A stretch of 64,000 nt of DNA from Rhodococcus sp. BP22 (lineage in GTDB: Bacteria; Actinomycetota; Actinomycetes; Mycobacteriales; Mycobacteriaceae): contig NZ_JACFTB010000002.1 of NCBI RefSeq assembly GCF_014281965.1, positions 434,001-498,000 on the forward strand, in the 5' to 3' direction. The position numbers and the translations under genes are program-made. Under the pieces are notes generated by a model. The model was not told the origin of the DNA. It ran no database searches and saw only the letters and a list, made by a program, of their open reading frames with translations. This document shows, piece by piece, positions 27,397-36,293 of the stretch. The first letter of the stretch is position 1, and each line of letters begins with the position of its first letter.

Positions 27397-27915
27397 TTAC
27401 CGCTGCGAATCGGGTGGCCCACGCCTCGAGATCGACGTCGTGAATCGGTGTTGCGGAGACAGCATGAAGCCGACCGCGCCGACGTGCCCACCGGCTGACG
27501 CGTCGGGAAGGGGTAGCGGTGGGTCGAGAACCGCGCGCACGATCGAGGTGATCGGTCCGTACAACCGCTCGGCAGTGCAAACGAGAACTGCCGCAACGGT
27601 CGAGGCCGCGAGGTGGAAGACAAGCATCGACGCACTCGGGAGAACCGAGTGGCTGTGCGTCATCTCCTGCTGGCTTCCGGCCGAGAGCGCCAAGTGAGCG
27701 GCGAATTGCCCGATCATCAGCCCACCGAGAAGACGGACCATTCCCGGCGCGGGCATCGTCGCGAGCGCACCCACACCCACACCGACGACCAACAGGAACA
27801 TCAATGCCGACCCGCTCGGATAACCACCGCCTGCGCTGCCGTGGGCCGCGACGGCGAGTGTGACCGTCAGGGCACCGACAGCTCCGCCGCGGAGTGAGGC
27901 TGCCGGTGTGGTCAT
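27397..27915 (-). CDS. Membrane protein of the copper operon, function unknown
   Basis: A 172-residue protein with about four hydrophobic helices (residues 5-115) and a short His-containing loop (MTHSHSVL). It is the first gene of the probable copper operon, 48 bp before ycnI. Similar small membrane proteins accompany ycnI/copCD in actinobacteria; a role in metal transport is guessed from this context. Confidence 0.68.
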   Translation of the reverse strand: MTTPAASLRGGAVGALTVTLAVAAHGSAGGGYPSGSALMFLLVVGVGVGALATMPAPGMVRLLGGLMIGQFAAHLALSAGSQQEMTHSHSVLPSASMLVFHLAASTVAAVLVCTAERLYGPITSIVRAVLDPPLPLPDASAGGHVGAVGFMLSPQHRFTTSISRRGPPDSQR

Positions 27916-27936
27916 CAGGATCGGTGAGTTCGGGCG

Positions 27937-28587
27937 CTACCGGACGCCGAGTCGGGCGAGCAGGTCCGCTTCGATGCCGTCGAGTTCGGCCGAGATCGCG
28001 TTGTGGGCAGCTTTGCGACGCGGTGCCGGCATCTGCTCGGACGTGCGTACAGCGGTGCCGAGGTCGGTGAGTCGCTGGGAGATGGCGTCGGCGAACTTGG
28101 TCGTCTCGGCATCACCGGAGCCGGAGGTGACCTTCTCCAGCGACTTCTCGGCACCGGCGATACGGGCGCTGAGCTTGGCACCGTAACCGGTGTACTGGCC
28201 GAGCTCGGCAGGGTTGATGCCGAGCTGCGAGGCTTTGCGTTCGTCGAGCTTGCCGCGCACAAGCGCTGCACCTCGGTAGACGATGGGCGTCAGTACCGGA
28301 ATGAGCACCCGCGCAATACCGATGTACTTGCGGACTTGAGCAGCCGAGAACTTGCCCTGCATCGCAGCCTTCTGCTGCGCCTTCAGGGCCGCAACCTGAG
28401 CCTTCTCGACGTTCTTCGACGACTTGGCCTCCACCGCGCTCAGCTTGCCCTGTGCCTTCGCGATCGACTTCAGCTGCTTGCGTTCGTTCTTGGCGCCGAA
28501 CTTCGCTTCCAACGTCGCTTTGTGCTTAAGAGCCTTGGCTTCGGCCTTACGAGTGGCACGACCCTTGCGCTTACGAAACAAACCCAT
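27937..28587 (-). CDS. DUF6474 family protein
   Basis: About 216 residues: a very basic N-terminal coiled-coil (Lys/Ala-rich, residues 1-85), a short hydrophobic stretch VRKYIGIARVLIPVLTPIVYRGAALV, and an Ala-rich helical C-terminus. Matches the actinobacterial DUF6474 family, function unknown. The ATG at 28587 is chosen; a TTG two codons earlier is possible. Just upstream of the copper operon (gap 21 bp) on the same strand, so read-through is possible. Confidence 0.74.
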   Translation of the reverse strand: MGLFRKRKGRATRKAEAKALKHKATLEAKFGAKNERKQLKSIAKAQGKLSAVEAKSSKNVEKAQVAALKAQQKAAMQGKFSAAQVRKYIGIARVLIPVLTPIVYRGAALVRGKLDERKASQLGINPAELGQYTGYGAKLSARIAGAEKSLEKVTSGSGDAETTKFADAISQRLTDLGTAVRTSEQMPAPRRKAAHNAISAELDGIEADLLARLGVR

Positions 28588-28755
28588 CGACAAGGCCCCT
28601 TACGTCAACTTCGGCGGTTCGGCGCGGCGCGCGCACAATTGCTTGACACAGCCTATCGGTACGGATGGCTGCGAGAACATCTGCGCCCTGCACTTTGCAC
28701 CGCCTCGTCATCGCTCGGTGTCGATGCTGTCGGTACGGGGACATAGGCTCGGGGC

Positions 28756-30363
28756 GTGACGAGCCAACGCGCAGTGGAACGAGGGGTATCGGTGCTCATC
28801 GATGCCGGGTCGCTGACGCGATGCAGACACCGGTTGTATCTGGACACGGCCTACTCGGCGCTGCTGCGGCAGGAACCGGAGAACCCAGGGGTTCGACAAC
28901 GCCGTGAAGCAGCCCGCGCGCAGCGTGAGGACATCAGATCCACACTGTCGGAGGCCTTGGACGGGTGGGTCGAGATCGAGGCCCCCGATGCCCGCACCGC
29001 ATCGAAACTGACGATGGCCGCGTGCCGTCGCCGCGTGCCATGGATCTGGAATGCCGTCCTACCGATCGAACGAACGACCGGACGACGCGGGCGTAGCGAG
29101 ATTTTGATGCTCGATCCCGTCGACGGTGGATACATCCCGATCATCGTGGTCAATCACAAGGTCACCGACCCTGGTCGCGGGGCGCGCACGTCACCGTTGA
29201 CCGAATGGGCACCCGCGGTGGACGAGACGCGGAAGGTCCGCAGCCAACTCCGCGATCAACTGCGTCTGGCGCACCTCTACCGCATGCTCGACTTCGAGGG
29301 CATCGCCAGCCCGAACACCCACGGTGGTGCAATCGGCTACCGCGCTGAATGCATCCTCGTCCATGATCTGACCACCGTGTTCGACGAATACGACGCCCGA
29401 TTTCTCGACCGGCTCTCCGTCGCTCAGGGAGAGAGCTTCACCGTGCCTTCGCAAGTAAGCGAGTGCCGATCGTGCCCTTGGTGGACGGACTGCCGTCCGC
29501 AACTGGTCGCCAATCGAGATGTCAGCCTGGTGGCGTCGGGCATGCGGGCCGACGCCCTGCGTGAACAGGGTGTGTTCACCATCGACGAACTGGCCGACTT
29601 CTCCGGCCCCGAGCCCGACAACTGGCCGTTCGGCAGTTTCACCGACGCCGTGGCAGCCGCGACCGCCTGGCGAGCCGGAGTACCCCTGTTGCGTCGCACG
29701 GACGAGGTGACGGTTCACCGCGCCGACGTCGAGGTCGACGTCGATATGGAGAGCTACCAGGAACACGGCGCCTACATGTGGGGCACGCTGCTGACCGAAA
29801 AGGGCGGGCCGCCGGCGGAGTACCGCGGCTTCGTCACGTGGGATCCCCTTCCGACCGTGGACGAGGGCCGTTCTTTCGCCGAATTCTGGGCCTGGCTCAT
29901 GGGTAAACGGGCCGACGCGGCCGCGCGCGGCAAGACGTTCGCGGCGTACTGCTATTCGCGGGCGGCCGAGGACAAGTGGCTACTGGATTCGGCTCGACGC
30001 TTCGGTGACATCAGCGGAGTACCGACCGAGGCGGAGATTCGCGAGTTCATCGACAGCGAGCAATGGGTCGATATCTATCAGGCTGTCAGCGATCAGTTCA
30101 TCTGCCCGAATGGCAAGGGACTGAAGAAGATTGCACCGGTGGCAGGCTTCGAATGGCGTGACGCCGAGGCCGGTGGCGAGGCATCGATGGGGTGGTACCG
30201 CGAGGCCGTCGGCTACGACGCCGAACCTGATGCGACCCAGCGCGAACGCCTGTTGGTCTACAACGAGGACGACGTCCGGGCAACGAAGGTCCTCCGCGAA
30301 TGGATGAGCGATCGAGCGGAAATCGAGATCCCGACACTCGAATCATTGCGCGCGGGGGTCTGA
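28756..30363 (+). CDS. TM0106 family RecB-like putative nuclease
   Basis: A 535-residue protein. The N-terminal half has a Cys cluster (CRSCPWWTDC) like the iron-sulfur/RecB-type nucleases of the TM0106 family; the C-terminal half looks like an RNase H-type exonuclease fold with acidic residues (DVEVDVDME) and NEDDVRATKVLREWM. The target nucleic acid is unknown. GTG start. Divergent from the DUF6474 gene and convergent with the SDR gene. No Cas, toxin or helicase partner is nearby, so it is not evidently part of a defence island. Confidence 0.8.
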   Translation: MTSQRAVERGVSVLIDAGSLTRCRHRLYLDTAYSALLRQEPENPGVRQRREAARAQREDIRSTLSEALDGWVEIEAPDARTASKLTMAACRRRVPWIWNAVLPIERTTGRRGRSEILMLDPVDGGYIPIIVVNHKVTDPGRGARTSPLTEWAPAVDETRKVRSQLRDQLRLAHLYRMLDFEGIASPNTHGGAIGYRAECILVHDLTTVFDEYDARFLDRLSVAQGESFTVPSQVSECRSCPWWTDCRPQLVANRDVSLVASGMRADALREQGVFTIDELADFSGPEPDNWPFGSFTDAVAAATAWRAGVPLLRRTDEVTVHRADVEVDVDMESYQEHGAYMWGTLLTEKGGPPAEYRGFVTWDPLPTVDEGRSFAEFWAWLMGKRADAAARGKTFAAYCYSRAAEDKWLLDSARRFGDISGVPTEAEIREFIDSEQWVDIYQAVSDQFICPNGKGLKKIAPVAGFEWRDAEAGGEASMGWYREAVGYDAEPDATQRERLLVYNEDDVRATKVLREWMSDRAEIEIPTLESLRAGV

Positions 30364-30376
30364 CCGCGGGCTCGGA

Positions 30377-30429
30377 CGCTTGAATGTCACCCTGTAGCTA
30401 TCTGATCGTATGAGTGGACCATTCAAGCG
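30377..30429 (+). repeat. 53-bp palindromic repeat, copy A
   Basis: Begins CGCTTGAATG and ends CATTCAAGCG, with GATCGTATGAGTGGAC before the right arm. 51 of 53 positions match copy B. It lies between convergent genes and may serve as a terminator. Confidence 0.85.
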
Positions 30430-30450
30430 ATGGGGGAAAATTCCGCCCAC

Positions 30451-30503
30451 CGCTTGAATGTCACCCTGTAGCTATCTAATCGTATGAGTGGACCATTGAA
30501 GCG
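30451..30503 (+). repeat. 53-bp palindromic repeat, copy B
   Basis: A near-identical direct copy of A, 21 bp downstream. Differs by one base in CTAATCG and one in the right arm (CATTGAAGCG). Together A and B form a short tandem array before the SDR gene. Confidence 0.85.
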
Positions 30504-30509
30504 ATCGAA

Positions 30510-31277
30510 TTAGCGCGGAGCCATACGAATCGCGCCATCCATGCGGATCGTCTCGCCGTTGAGGTAATCGTGCTCGGCGATCATCTGCACCAACTGTGCG
30601 TATTCGGACGGCTGAGCGAGGCGCGACGGGAACGGAACGCTCGCCTCGAGGCCCTTGCGGTACTCCTCGGTGACGCCTGCGAGCATCGGGGTGTCGACGA
30701 TGCCCGGTGCAATCGTGTTGACGCGGATACCGAACTGAGCCAGGTCGCGTGCTGCGGTGATCGTCATCGCGTGTACGCCACCCTTGGAAGCGGTGTACGC
30801 GATCTGTCCGATCTGGCCTTCGAATGCTGCCACCGACGCGGTGTTGACGATCACACCACGCTGACCTGAATCGTCGACCGTGGACAGCGACTGGATCCGA
30901 TTGGCGGCCAGGCGCATGACGTTGAACGTGCCGAGCAGGTTGATGGTGATGACCGTGCGGAAGAGCTCCAGGTCGTGCGGGCCCTTCTTGGACAGAATGC
31001 GTCCTGCCCAGCCGACGCCGGCGCAGTTCACCACGATGCGGAGCGGTACGCCCGCCTCGGCGATCTTGTCCAGAGCGGCTTCGACCTCGGCCTCGCTCGT
31101 GACGTCGGCGGGGATCAACGTCACCCCTGCTGGGACGCTGTCGCCTGCGCGCTCGATGGACTGTGCCAGATCGAGGCCGAATACCGTGGCGCCCGCATCG
31201 GCGAGACGCTTGGCCGTCGCGGCCCCGAGCCCCGACGCGCCTCCTGTGACCAGCGCTGCTGTTCCCGAAATCTCCAC
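30510..31277 (-). CDS. Short-chain dehydrogenase, 3-hydroxyacyl-CoA dehydrogenase type
   Basis: A 255-residue SDR. TGGASGLG binds NAD, NCAG follows in the fourth strand, and YTASK supplies the catalytic Tyr/Lys. The sequence resembles HSD17B10-like 3-hydroxyacyl-CoA dehydrogenases, which oxidise 3-hydroxyacyl-CoA in beta-oxidation. Specificity is not certain. No other beta-oxidation genes are adjacent. The start is the normal family N-terminus. Confidence 0.86.
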   Translation of the reverse strand: MEISGTAALVTGGASGLGAATAKRLADAGATVFGLDLAQSIERAGDSVPAGVTLIPADVTSEAEVEAALDKIAEAGVPLRIVVNCAGVGWAGRILSKKGPHDLELFRTVITINLLGTFNVMRLAANRIQSLSTVDDSGQRGVIVNTASVAAFEGQIGQIAYTASKGGVHAMTITAARDLAQFGIRVNTIAPGIVDTPMLAGVTEEYRKGLEASVPFPSRLAQPSEYAQLVQMIAEHDYLNGETIRMDGAIRMAPR

Positions 31278-31375
31278 TGACGAATCCCTTCGCTGTTGGC
31301 GGCCCGATGTGGCCCGTGCCTCGTGAGCACCATAACCGGCGGGCGTTCGTGACGCGGAGATAGGAGGTACCCGAG

Positions 31376-32437
31376 TCAGCGAAGCGCAGCCTCGTCGGGT
31401 GTCGTCGACGAGCCGTCAGGCGCATACTCGACTCGATACGTCTGCTCGGCATCGACGAGGATGGTCGCCAAGACCTCACGGCCGGCAGGAAGCAATCGCA
31501 CTGTCGCAGTGCCGTCCTCGATTCGGTCGATATGCTCCACCGCCGACGTGATCATGACCGTACGAATCTCGGACGCGAGGAAAGCGTCGGATCGATCGTC
31601 GAGGAGTACCACCGTGACGCCACGGATACGTGCCGCTCGAACAGACTCCTGGAGCCGAGGGTCGAGGAGCCCGCGAGCGCGAAGAGAATCTCGCAGATCG
31701 GCCTCGAGCAATATGCACGCCAATTCTTCATCGGGCTCGAGGTCGGGACCGGCCGCCGTCCGCTCGAGCAGAGGCCGAGCAAGCTCGTCGAGACGTTCCA
31801 GCTGCGTGTCACGTTCCTCGAGGACCGCCGACGCAGCAGCCTCGGCCGCGATTCTCATCGTGGATTGGCGTCGTAATTCGAAAATCGACCGTGCAAGCGG
31901 GCGAATGGTGAACGCGAAGAACGTCGACATCAGCAGTGGTGCCGCGTTGATCAGGCTGAACGACAACCCGTACGCCGCGCCCTGGCCACGGACCACAGCC
32001 CACAGCACCGAGGACCCGATGAGCGAGACGAGACCGATCCAGGCCAGCAACGTCCTGCCTCGAACGCACATGAACGTGTAAATAGCCACCGATGCGCCGA
32101 GTGGCCACGTCTGCAGGGGATTGGTCGTCGGGATGGGTATCACCGCGAAGACCAGCCATAGCGCGACCGGTCCGGCAAGCATCAGTGGATACGAATAGCG
32201 CAGGGGGAGTGGATCTCCCGGTGCGGTAAGCAAGACCAGTGAACTGGTCACATTGATCAGGACAGCCAACGCCAGCGGAATGAAATTCGCCCCCGGTGGC
32301 GCCGTAGCCGCGGCGCTGATCAGGCACGCTGCAGAGAACAGTAGGACAATGAAATATGCAGTGCGCGTGCGCATCCCGAGTAGGTCGCGAACGTCCTGAC
32401 GTTCCGCACCGTGAGAAGGCCATCGGAAAAACTTCAC
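31376..32437 (-). CDS. Membrane protein coupled to histidine kinase, sensor-like
   Basis: About 353 residues: four to six N-terminal helices, a coiled-coil segment (about 185-215, AAEAAASAVLEERDTQLERLDELARPLLER) and a soluble C-terminal domain. The topology mirrors the neighbouring kinase, but no H-box or ATPase motif remains. The GTG at 32437 overlaps the kinase stop (GTGA), with GGGAGGAG upstream, so the two are coupled. A degenerate kinase or kinase-inhibitor role is inferred. No response regulator is adjacent. Confidence 0.68.
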   Translation of the reverse strand: MKFFRWPSHGAERQDVRDLLGMRTRTAYFIVLLFSAACLISAAATAPPGANFIPLALAVLINVTSSLVLLTAPGDPLPLRYSYPLMLAGPVALWLVFAVIPIPTTNPLQTWPLGASVAIYTFMCVRGRTLLAWIGLVSLIGSSVLWAVVRGQGAAYGLSFSLINAAPLLMSTFFAFTIRPLARSIFELRRQSTMRIAAEAAASAVLEERDTQLERLDELARPLLERTAAGPDLEPDEELACILLEADLRDSLRARGLLDPRLQESVRAARIRGVTVVLLDDRSDAFLASEIRTVMITSAVEHIDRIEDGTATVRLLPAGREVLATILVDAEQTYRVEYAPDGSSTTPDEAALR

Positions 32438-33720
32438 GCGAGCTCCTCCCAATGGAGATGCACTTTCGTCCCAGCACCGGCCGTGCTCGAGACCACGGCA
32501 GACCCGCCGTCGAGCTGCCGCATCCGACCGTGAATGCTCACCGCGACACCCAGCCGATGCGGTGGTATGGAATCGGGATCGAACCCGACTCCATCATCGG
32601 ACACCGACACTGCAAGTCGACCGGACTCTGCAGTCACCGACACCATCCGAGTAGCCCCCGCGCCTGCATGCTTGACGCTGTTGCGCACTGCCTCGGCCAG
32701 CGCTGCCCCAGTGGCGCGAACAGCGTCGGCCGGATACGTCGTGCCCGGGTCGGACGCCCCGCGGACCTCGATCGACACGGACTCGTCGGCGTCCGTAGCC
32801 GCCGCGCGCAGATGCGCGACCGCGTTCACCCTGTCGAACCGACTGTCGACGGAGTAGCTACGCAGCGCATCCAACTGATCGAGTGTCGCCCTGGCCTGCC
32901 TCGCCACGGACTCGGTGCGACCCTGGCGTGCCACCGACAGCAGCGAAGTCATCACTCCGTCGTGAATGAGCGCGTCGAACCGCTCCCGTTCGACATCACG
33001 GGCCGCCGCAGCAGCGGCACTCGCAGCATTGGCCTGAGTCGCAGCGATCGTCGCATCGAGAATCCGTGCCGTGCGCAAAGCCCCGAGCAAAGCGGCAACA
33101 AAAATGGTGCAGAACATGATGGCGAAAGCGATGTCGGCGAACAAGGTCGGTTCGACGAACGGTTGCCGCACACGTGCATTGGACCACTGAATGACCAACA
33201 CCACGGTAACCAGATAGACAGCCACCACACCCGGGCGCCACACAAGTGAAGCAGCGAGAGCCGCAAGACCAGGAAATGCAGACAGATAAAGCCCGGCGAC
33301 ATCGAACGACATCCCATCCCACGCCACGACCCAGGTACATACTGCGAACAGGTACGAGACCGCAGCCACACCCGCTGCGAACCGAGTCCAACGGATATCG
33401 GTCAAAAACGTCGCCAGACCGAGCAGAACACCGGAACCGAACACCGCGACCCCGGCGAACGGAGGCCACCACCACGCCGTCAGATTCGCCGTCCGCACCA
33501 ACTCGGAGAACAGCAAAGCAAAATAGATTACATATCCGGTACCGACGAACCGTCCGAACATGCGCAGCAACCGATCCAGCGACCGATGCTCAACTCCTGA
33601 CCCCTTGGGTCGTTCCGCCGGCTCCACTCCTGATCCACTGGGTCGTTCCGCCGGCTCCACTCCTGACCCATTCGGTTGTTCCGCGGACTCCACTCCTGAA
33701 AACCCATTTGTGCTTTCCAT
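32434..33720 (-). CDS. Sensor histidine kinase, HisKA_3/LiaS-DesK type
   Basis: About 428 residues. The N-terminal 50 residues contain a tandem repeat; six helices follow (about 60-210). The phosphoacceptor His is in ERFDALIHDGVMTSLL. The ATPase domain has the N-box EAVRNSVKHA and the G-box VSDDGVGFD. Kinases of this type normally signal to a LuxR-family response regulator, which is not visible in this window. The ATG has GGAGGG about 4 nt upstream. It lies 31 bp after the TMEM165/GDT1 gene and may share its riboswitch-controlled transcript. Confidence 0.84.
   Translation of the reverse strand: MESTNGFSGVESAEQPNGSGVEPAERPSGSGVEPAERPKGSGVEHRSLDRLLRMFGRFVGTGYVIYFALLFSELVRTANLTAWWWPPFAGVAVFGSGVLLGLATFLTDIRWTRFAAGVAAVSYLFAVCTWVVAWDGMSFDVAGLYLSAFPGLAALAASLVWRPGVVAVYLVTVVLVIQWSNARVRQPFVEPTLFADIAFAIMFCTIFVAALLGALRTARILDATIAATQANAASAAAAAARDVERERFDALIHDGVMTSLLSVARQGRTESVARQARATLDQLDALRSYSVDSRFDRVNAVAHLRAAATDADESVSIEVRGASDPGTTYPADAVRATGAALAEAVRNSVKHAGAGATRMVSVTAESGRLAVSVSDDGVGFDPDSIPPHRLGVAVSIHGRMRQLDGGSAVVSSTAGAGTKVHLHWEELA
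33593..33699 (-). repeat. 33-bp tandem repeat in kinase N-terminus
   Basis: Three 33-bp units (33593-33625, 33626-33658, 33659-33691) and the start of a fourth. They encode GVEPAERPSGS-type 11-residue repeats before the first membrane helix. The copies differ at several positions. Confidence 0.88.
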
Positions 33721-33751
33721 GCACCCTCCATTCGGGAGTGTATGGGGCGAT

Positions 33752-34462
33752 TCACCTCTCGTGCACACCAGTTACTTGATCTGGTGTCAGCGACGCCTTT
33801 GCTCGACGGCGACGCATCAGAATTACAGTAGTTATGACCGTTGCGGATATCGCGATGACGGTGACTGCACCGATCGATGCGGCAGCGGTACCGGGGAACA
33901 ACCCGTCGAGCAGCAGTGACACCCCGAAGACGAAGAACAACACCGATGCGCCGATCCGAATGACGTTCTCGGGCAAGTGTTTACCGAGTACGGCGCCGAG
34001 GACTATTGCGAGCGCATCGGCGGCAACCATGCCTACTGTCGATCCGATCCAGACGCCGATCCAATTGTTGTCCGTGGCAAGTGTGACCGTCGCGAGCATG
34101 GTCTTGTCGCCTAATTCGGCCAGAATGAATGCCGACGCAATGGCCATGAATGCGGACCGCGTGACGCGACCGGCTTTCTGGCCTTCGTCGTCGGACAACG
34201 AGTCACCGCGCAACGTCCAGAGTCCGAAGATCACGAATGCGATGCCACCGATCACCGCGATGAGATTCGTCGGGATGGACAGGCCGAGGAAGTGGCCGAC
34301 GGCAACGGAGATCAGATGGACGACGGTAGTGGCGACGGTGATTCCACCGATGACGACGTACCAGCGGTAGCGCAGCGCGAACGTCATGGCCATGAGCTGG
34401 GACTTGTCACCGAGCTCAGCGATGAAGATCACCACGAAACTGAGAAGCAGGGCGGACAGCAT
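33752..34462 (-). CDS. TMEM165/GDT1 family cation transporter, probable Mn2+ exporter
   Basis: About 236 residues with two copies of the UPF0016/GDT1 motif: IAELGDKSQLMAM in the first helix and LAELGDKTMLATV in the middle, each followed by further helices. Family members move Mn2+ or Ca2+ against protons; bacterial relatives export manganese. AGGAG lies 9 nt before the ATG at 34462. The frame upstream is not coding but forms a yybP-ykoY-like riboswitch, which supports manganese as the substrate. Two sensor genes follow closely. Confidence 0.88.
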   Translation of the reverse strand: MLSALLLSFVVIFIAELGDKSQLMAMTFALRYRWYVVIGGITVATTVVHLISVAVGHFLGLSIPTNLIAVIGGIAFVIFGLWTLRGDSLSDDEGQKAGRVTRSAFMAIASAFILAELGDKTMLATVTLATDNNWIGVWIGSTVGMVAADALAIVLGAVLGKHLPENVIRIGASVLFFVFGVSLLLDGLFPGTAAASIGAVTVIAISATVITTVILMRRRRAKASLTPDQVTGVHER

Positions 34463-34490
34463 GTAGCAGGACTCCTCGGTCTGTTGGATG

Positions 34491-34606
34491 ACCGAAGGTC
34501 TCGCCCACCGCCGGGTTGTCCGAGGCGGTTCACTGTGCCGGGCCACGCCGTCGGGGCGTGAAGCCAGTATGTCGACACAGTAATTGGGGGCTACTCCCCT
34601 TCGCTG
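34491..34606 (-). ncRNA. yybP-ykoY manganese riboswitch
   Basis: Read on the minus strand, the element starts with AAGGGGAGTAGC (34606-34595 region) and ends with GGGCGAGACCTTCGGTC (34506-34490 region), the two conserved segments that flank the four-way core of yybP-ykoY RNAs. It is directly upstream of a GDT1-type transporter, a known context for this class. CTTCGGTC near the end can pair with GACCGAGG, which overlaps the gene's Shine-Dalgarno, suggesting control of translation. Boundaries are approximate. Confidence 0.83.
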
Positions 34607-34686
34607 GGGCAACGTTAGGAGAGTGAACGTCAAATGTCCATTGCTGCACTAAGTTTGGGCGCCCGAAGACTTCCGTACGGGTATGG

Positions 34687-35214
34687 TCAGGAGGCGAGAA
34701 GCATTGCCAAAACTGCAGTGTCGGGATCGCTGATCGGGTCGAGACCGATCCTGCTGACCAACGAGGTGACAGTCCCGTCGGACTCTGCTTCGACCCAGGC
34801 CGCACGATGTTCGAGGCCGAGATGTGGGAGGCCGGGAAGAAGCACGCAACCCGACGCGGCTCCAGCACATTCGGGAAGCGTCGGAGTGGTTTCCGACGGC
34901 GGATGCAGCATGAAGAGCGCCGACGGTTGGTGCAGCGCAAACCTGCCTGGTGTGACGGCCATCTCGCCGATGACCGGTCCCTCGGCGACGACGAGGCCAA
35001 TGCTGCCCGGCTCGGGGTCGTCGGGAAGCTCTTCGCGGACGCCGAACACCGTGGACGTTCCGAGTAGGCCGGGCATGGAGGCGACACGAACGGCAAGTAC
35101 GAGAAACTGGGCCCATTCCTTCGTCGTGTCCGGCCACCGGCCCGAGACGACGAAACCGCGGAGCTCTCCGCCGGCCTGGAAGGGAGCTACACCGATGAGT
35201 CCTCGATCGTCCAT
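34687..35214 (-). CDS. Conserved hypothetical protein (Rv3847-like by position)
   Basis: A 175-residue soluble protein with no membrane helix or signal peptide and no recognised motif. AGGGAGC sits about 6 nt before the ATG. Its size and place beside sodA match Rv3847 of M. tuberculosis; this is recollection of gene order rather than an alignment. Function is unknown. Confidence 0.65.
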   Translation of the reverse strand: MDDRGLIGVAPFQAGGELRGFVVSGRWPDTTKEWAQFLVLAVRVASMPGLLGTSTVFGVREELPDDPEPGSIGLVVAEGPVIGEMAVTPGRFALHQPSALFMLHPPSETTPTLPECAGAASGCVLLPGLPHLGLEHRAAWVEAESDGTVTSLVSRIGLDPISDPDTAVLAMLLAS

Positions 35215-35361
35215 GACGTAGCTCCCTCATCGTTCCGGTCGCTCGACTTGGCAGAGCGGGCCCAGGTACACCACGTTGGGTAGGAGAAGCATGAATCAGC
35301 AACGCACTGGCACACAAGACGGTGTGAGTGCTAACAATTTCTTTGTGAATACCGGAAAACA

Positions 35362-35407
35362 CGATTGGGCCACCCTCACCGCTACCGCGGTAAGAATGGC
35401 CCAATCG
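35362..35407 (-). terminator. sodA transcription terminator
   Basis: CGATTGGGCCA (35362-35372) and TGGCCCAATCG (35397-35407) are perfect 11-bp arms around a 24-nt loop, which itself holds ACCGCGGT. Located 25 bp beyond the sodA stop on its strand. Confidence 0.8.
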
Positions 35408-35432
35408 TGCGGAAATTCTGTGCAGACGAGAG

Positions 35433-36056
35433 CTACGGGAAAATGAGCCCCGGAGTCTTCGACGTCGCTGCCTCGAAGCGTGCCTGGACGTCGGCCCAAT
35501 TCACGACGTTCCAGAAGGCCTTGACGTAGTCGGCCTTGACGTTCTTGTACTGCAAGTAGAAGGCGTGCTCCCACATGTCGACCTGCAGCAGCGGGATGAT
35601 GCCCAGCGGGACGTTGGCCTGCTGGTCGTACAGCTGGAAGGTGAGCAGGTTCTTCCCGAGGGAGTCGTACCCCAGGACGGCCCAACCGGAGCCCTGCAGG
35701 CCGTTGGCTGCCGCGGTGAACTGTGCGCGGAACTTGTCGAACGAACCGAACTTGTCGTCCAGTGCTGCGGCCAGTTCGCCCTCGGGCTTGTCGCCACCGT
35801 TAGGGGACAGGTTCTTCCACCAGATGGAGTGGTTGACGTGGCCACCGAGGTGGAACGCGAGGTTCTTCTCGAACAAGAAGATGGAGCCGTGGTCCTCGGC
35901 TTCACGAGCCGCGGCCAACTTCTCCATCGCGGTGTTGGCGCCTGCGACGTATGCGGCGTGGTGCTTGGAGTGGTGCAATTCGTTGATCTCGCCCGAGATG
36001 TGGGGCTCGAGGGCGGAGTAATCGAAATCAAGGTCGGGCAGTGTGTACTCGGACAC
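35433..36056 (-). CDS. sodA: Superoxide dismutase, Mn-type
   Basis: A 207-residue Fe/Mn superoxide dismutase. The four metal ligands are all present: His28, His76, Asp160 and His164. Residue 145 is Gln (LYDQQ); in mycobacterial SodA enzymes His145 goes with iron and Gln145 with manganese, so this enzyme is predicted to use Mn. It converts superoxide to O2 and H2O2. No signal peptide. The gene has its own strong terminator. A manganese-responsive transporter gene lies about 1 kb away. Confidence 0.95.
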   Translation of the reverse strand: MSEYTLPDLDFDYSALEPHISGEINELHHSKHHAAYVAGANTAMEKLAAAREAEDHGSIFLFEKNLAFHLGGHVNHSIWWKNLSPNGGDKPEGELAAALDDKFGSFDKFRAQFTAAANGLQGSGWAVLGYDSLGKNLLTFQLYDQQANVPLGIIPLLQVDMWEHAFYLQYKNVKADYVKAFWNVVNWADVQARFEAATSKTPGLIFP

Positions 36057-36293
36057 GTGTTTCCCTTCTCTATCGACGCCGCGCCTTCCGTGGTTCAGGC
36101 GCGCTCGTCCTACTTCGGATCATTCGTAGGCTTCAACCCAATCTCATTAGTACCCCTAGTGCAACCGTTGTAATCGCGGACCCCTTTTCGGAATAAATTC
36201 CGGTGTGTGCGCCAACAGTTCCAGGTCACGGCGAGGTCACGGGTTTGCGCCACGATTCGTCCAGTAGATGAACGGGAACCTAAGATTGCCCGC

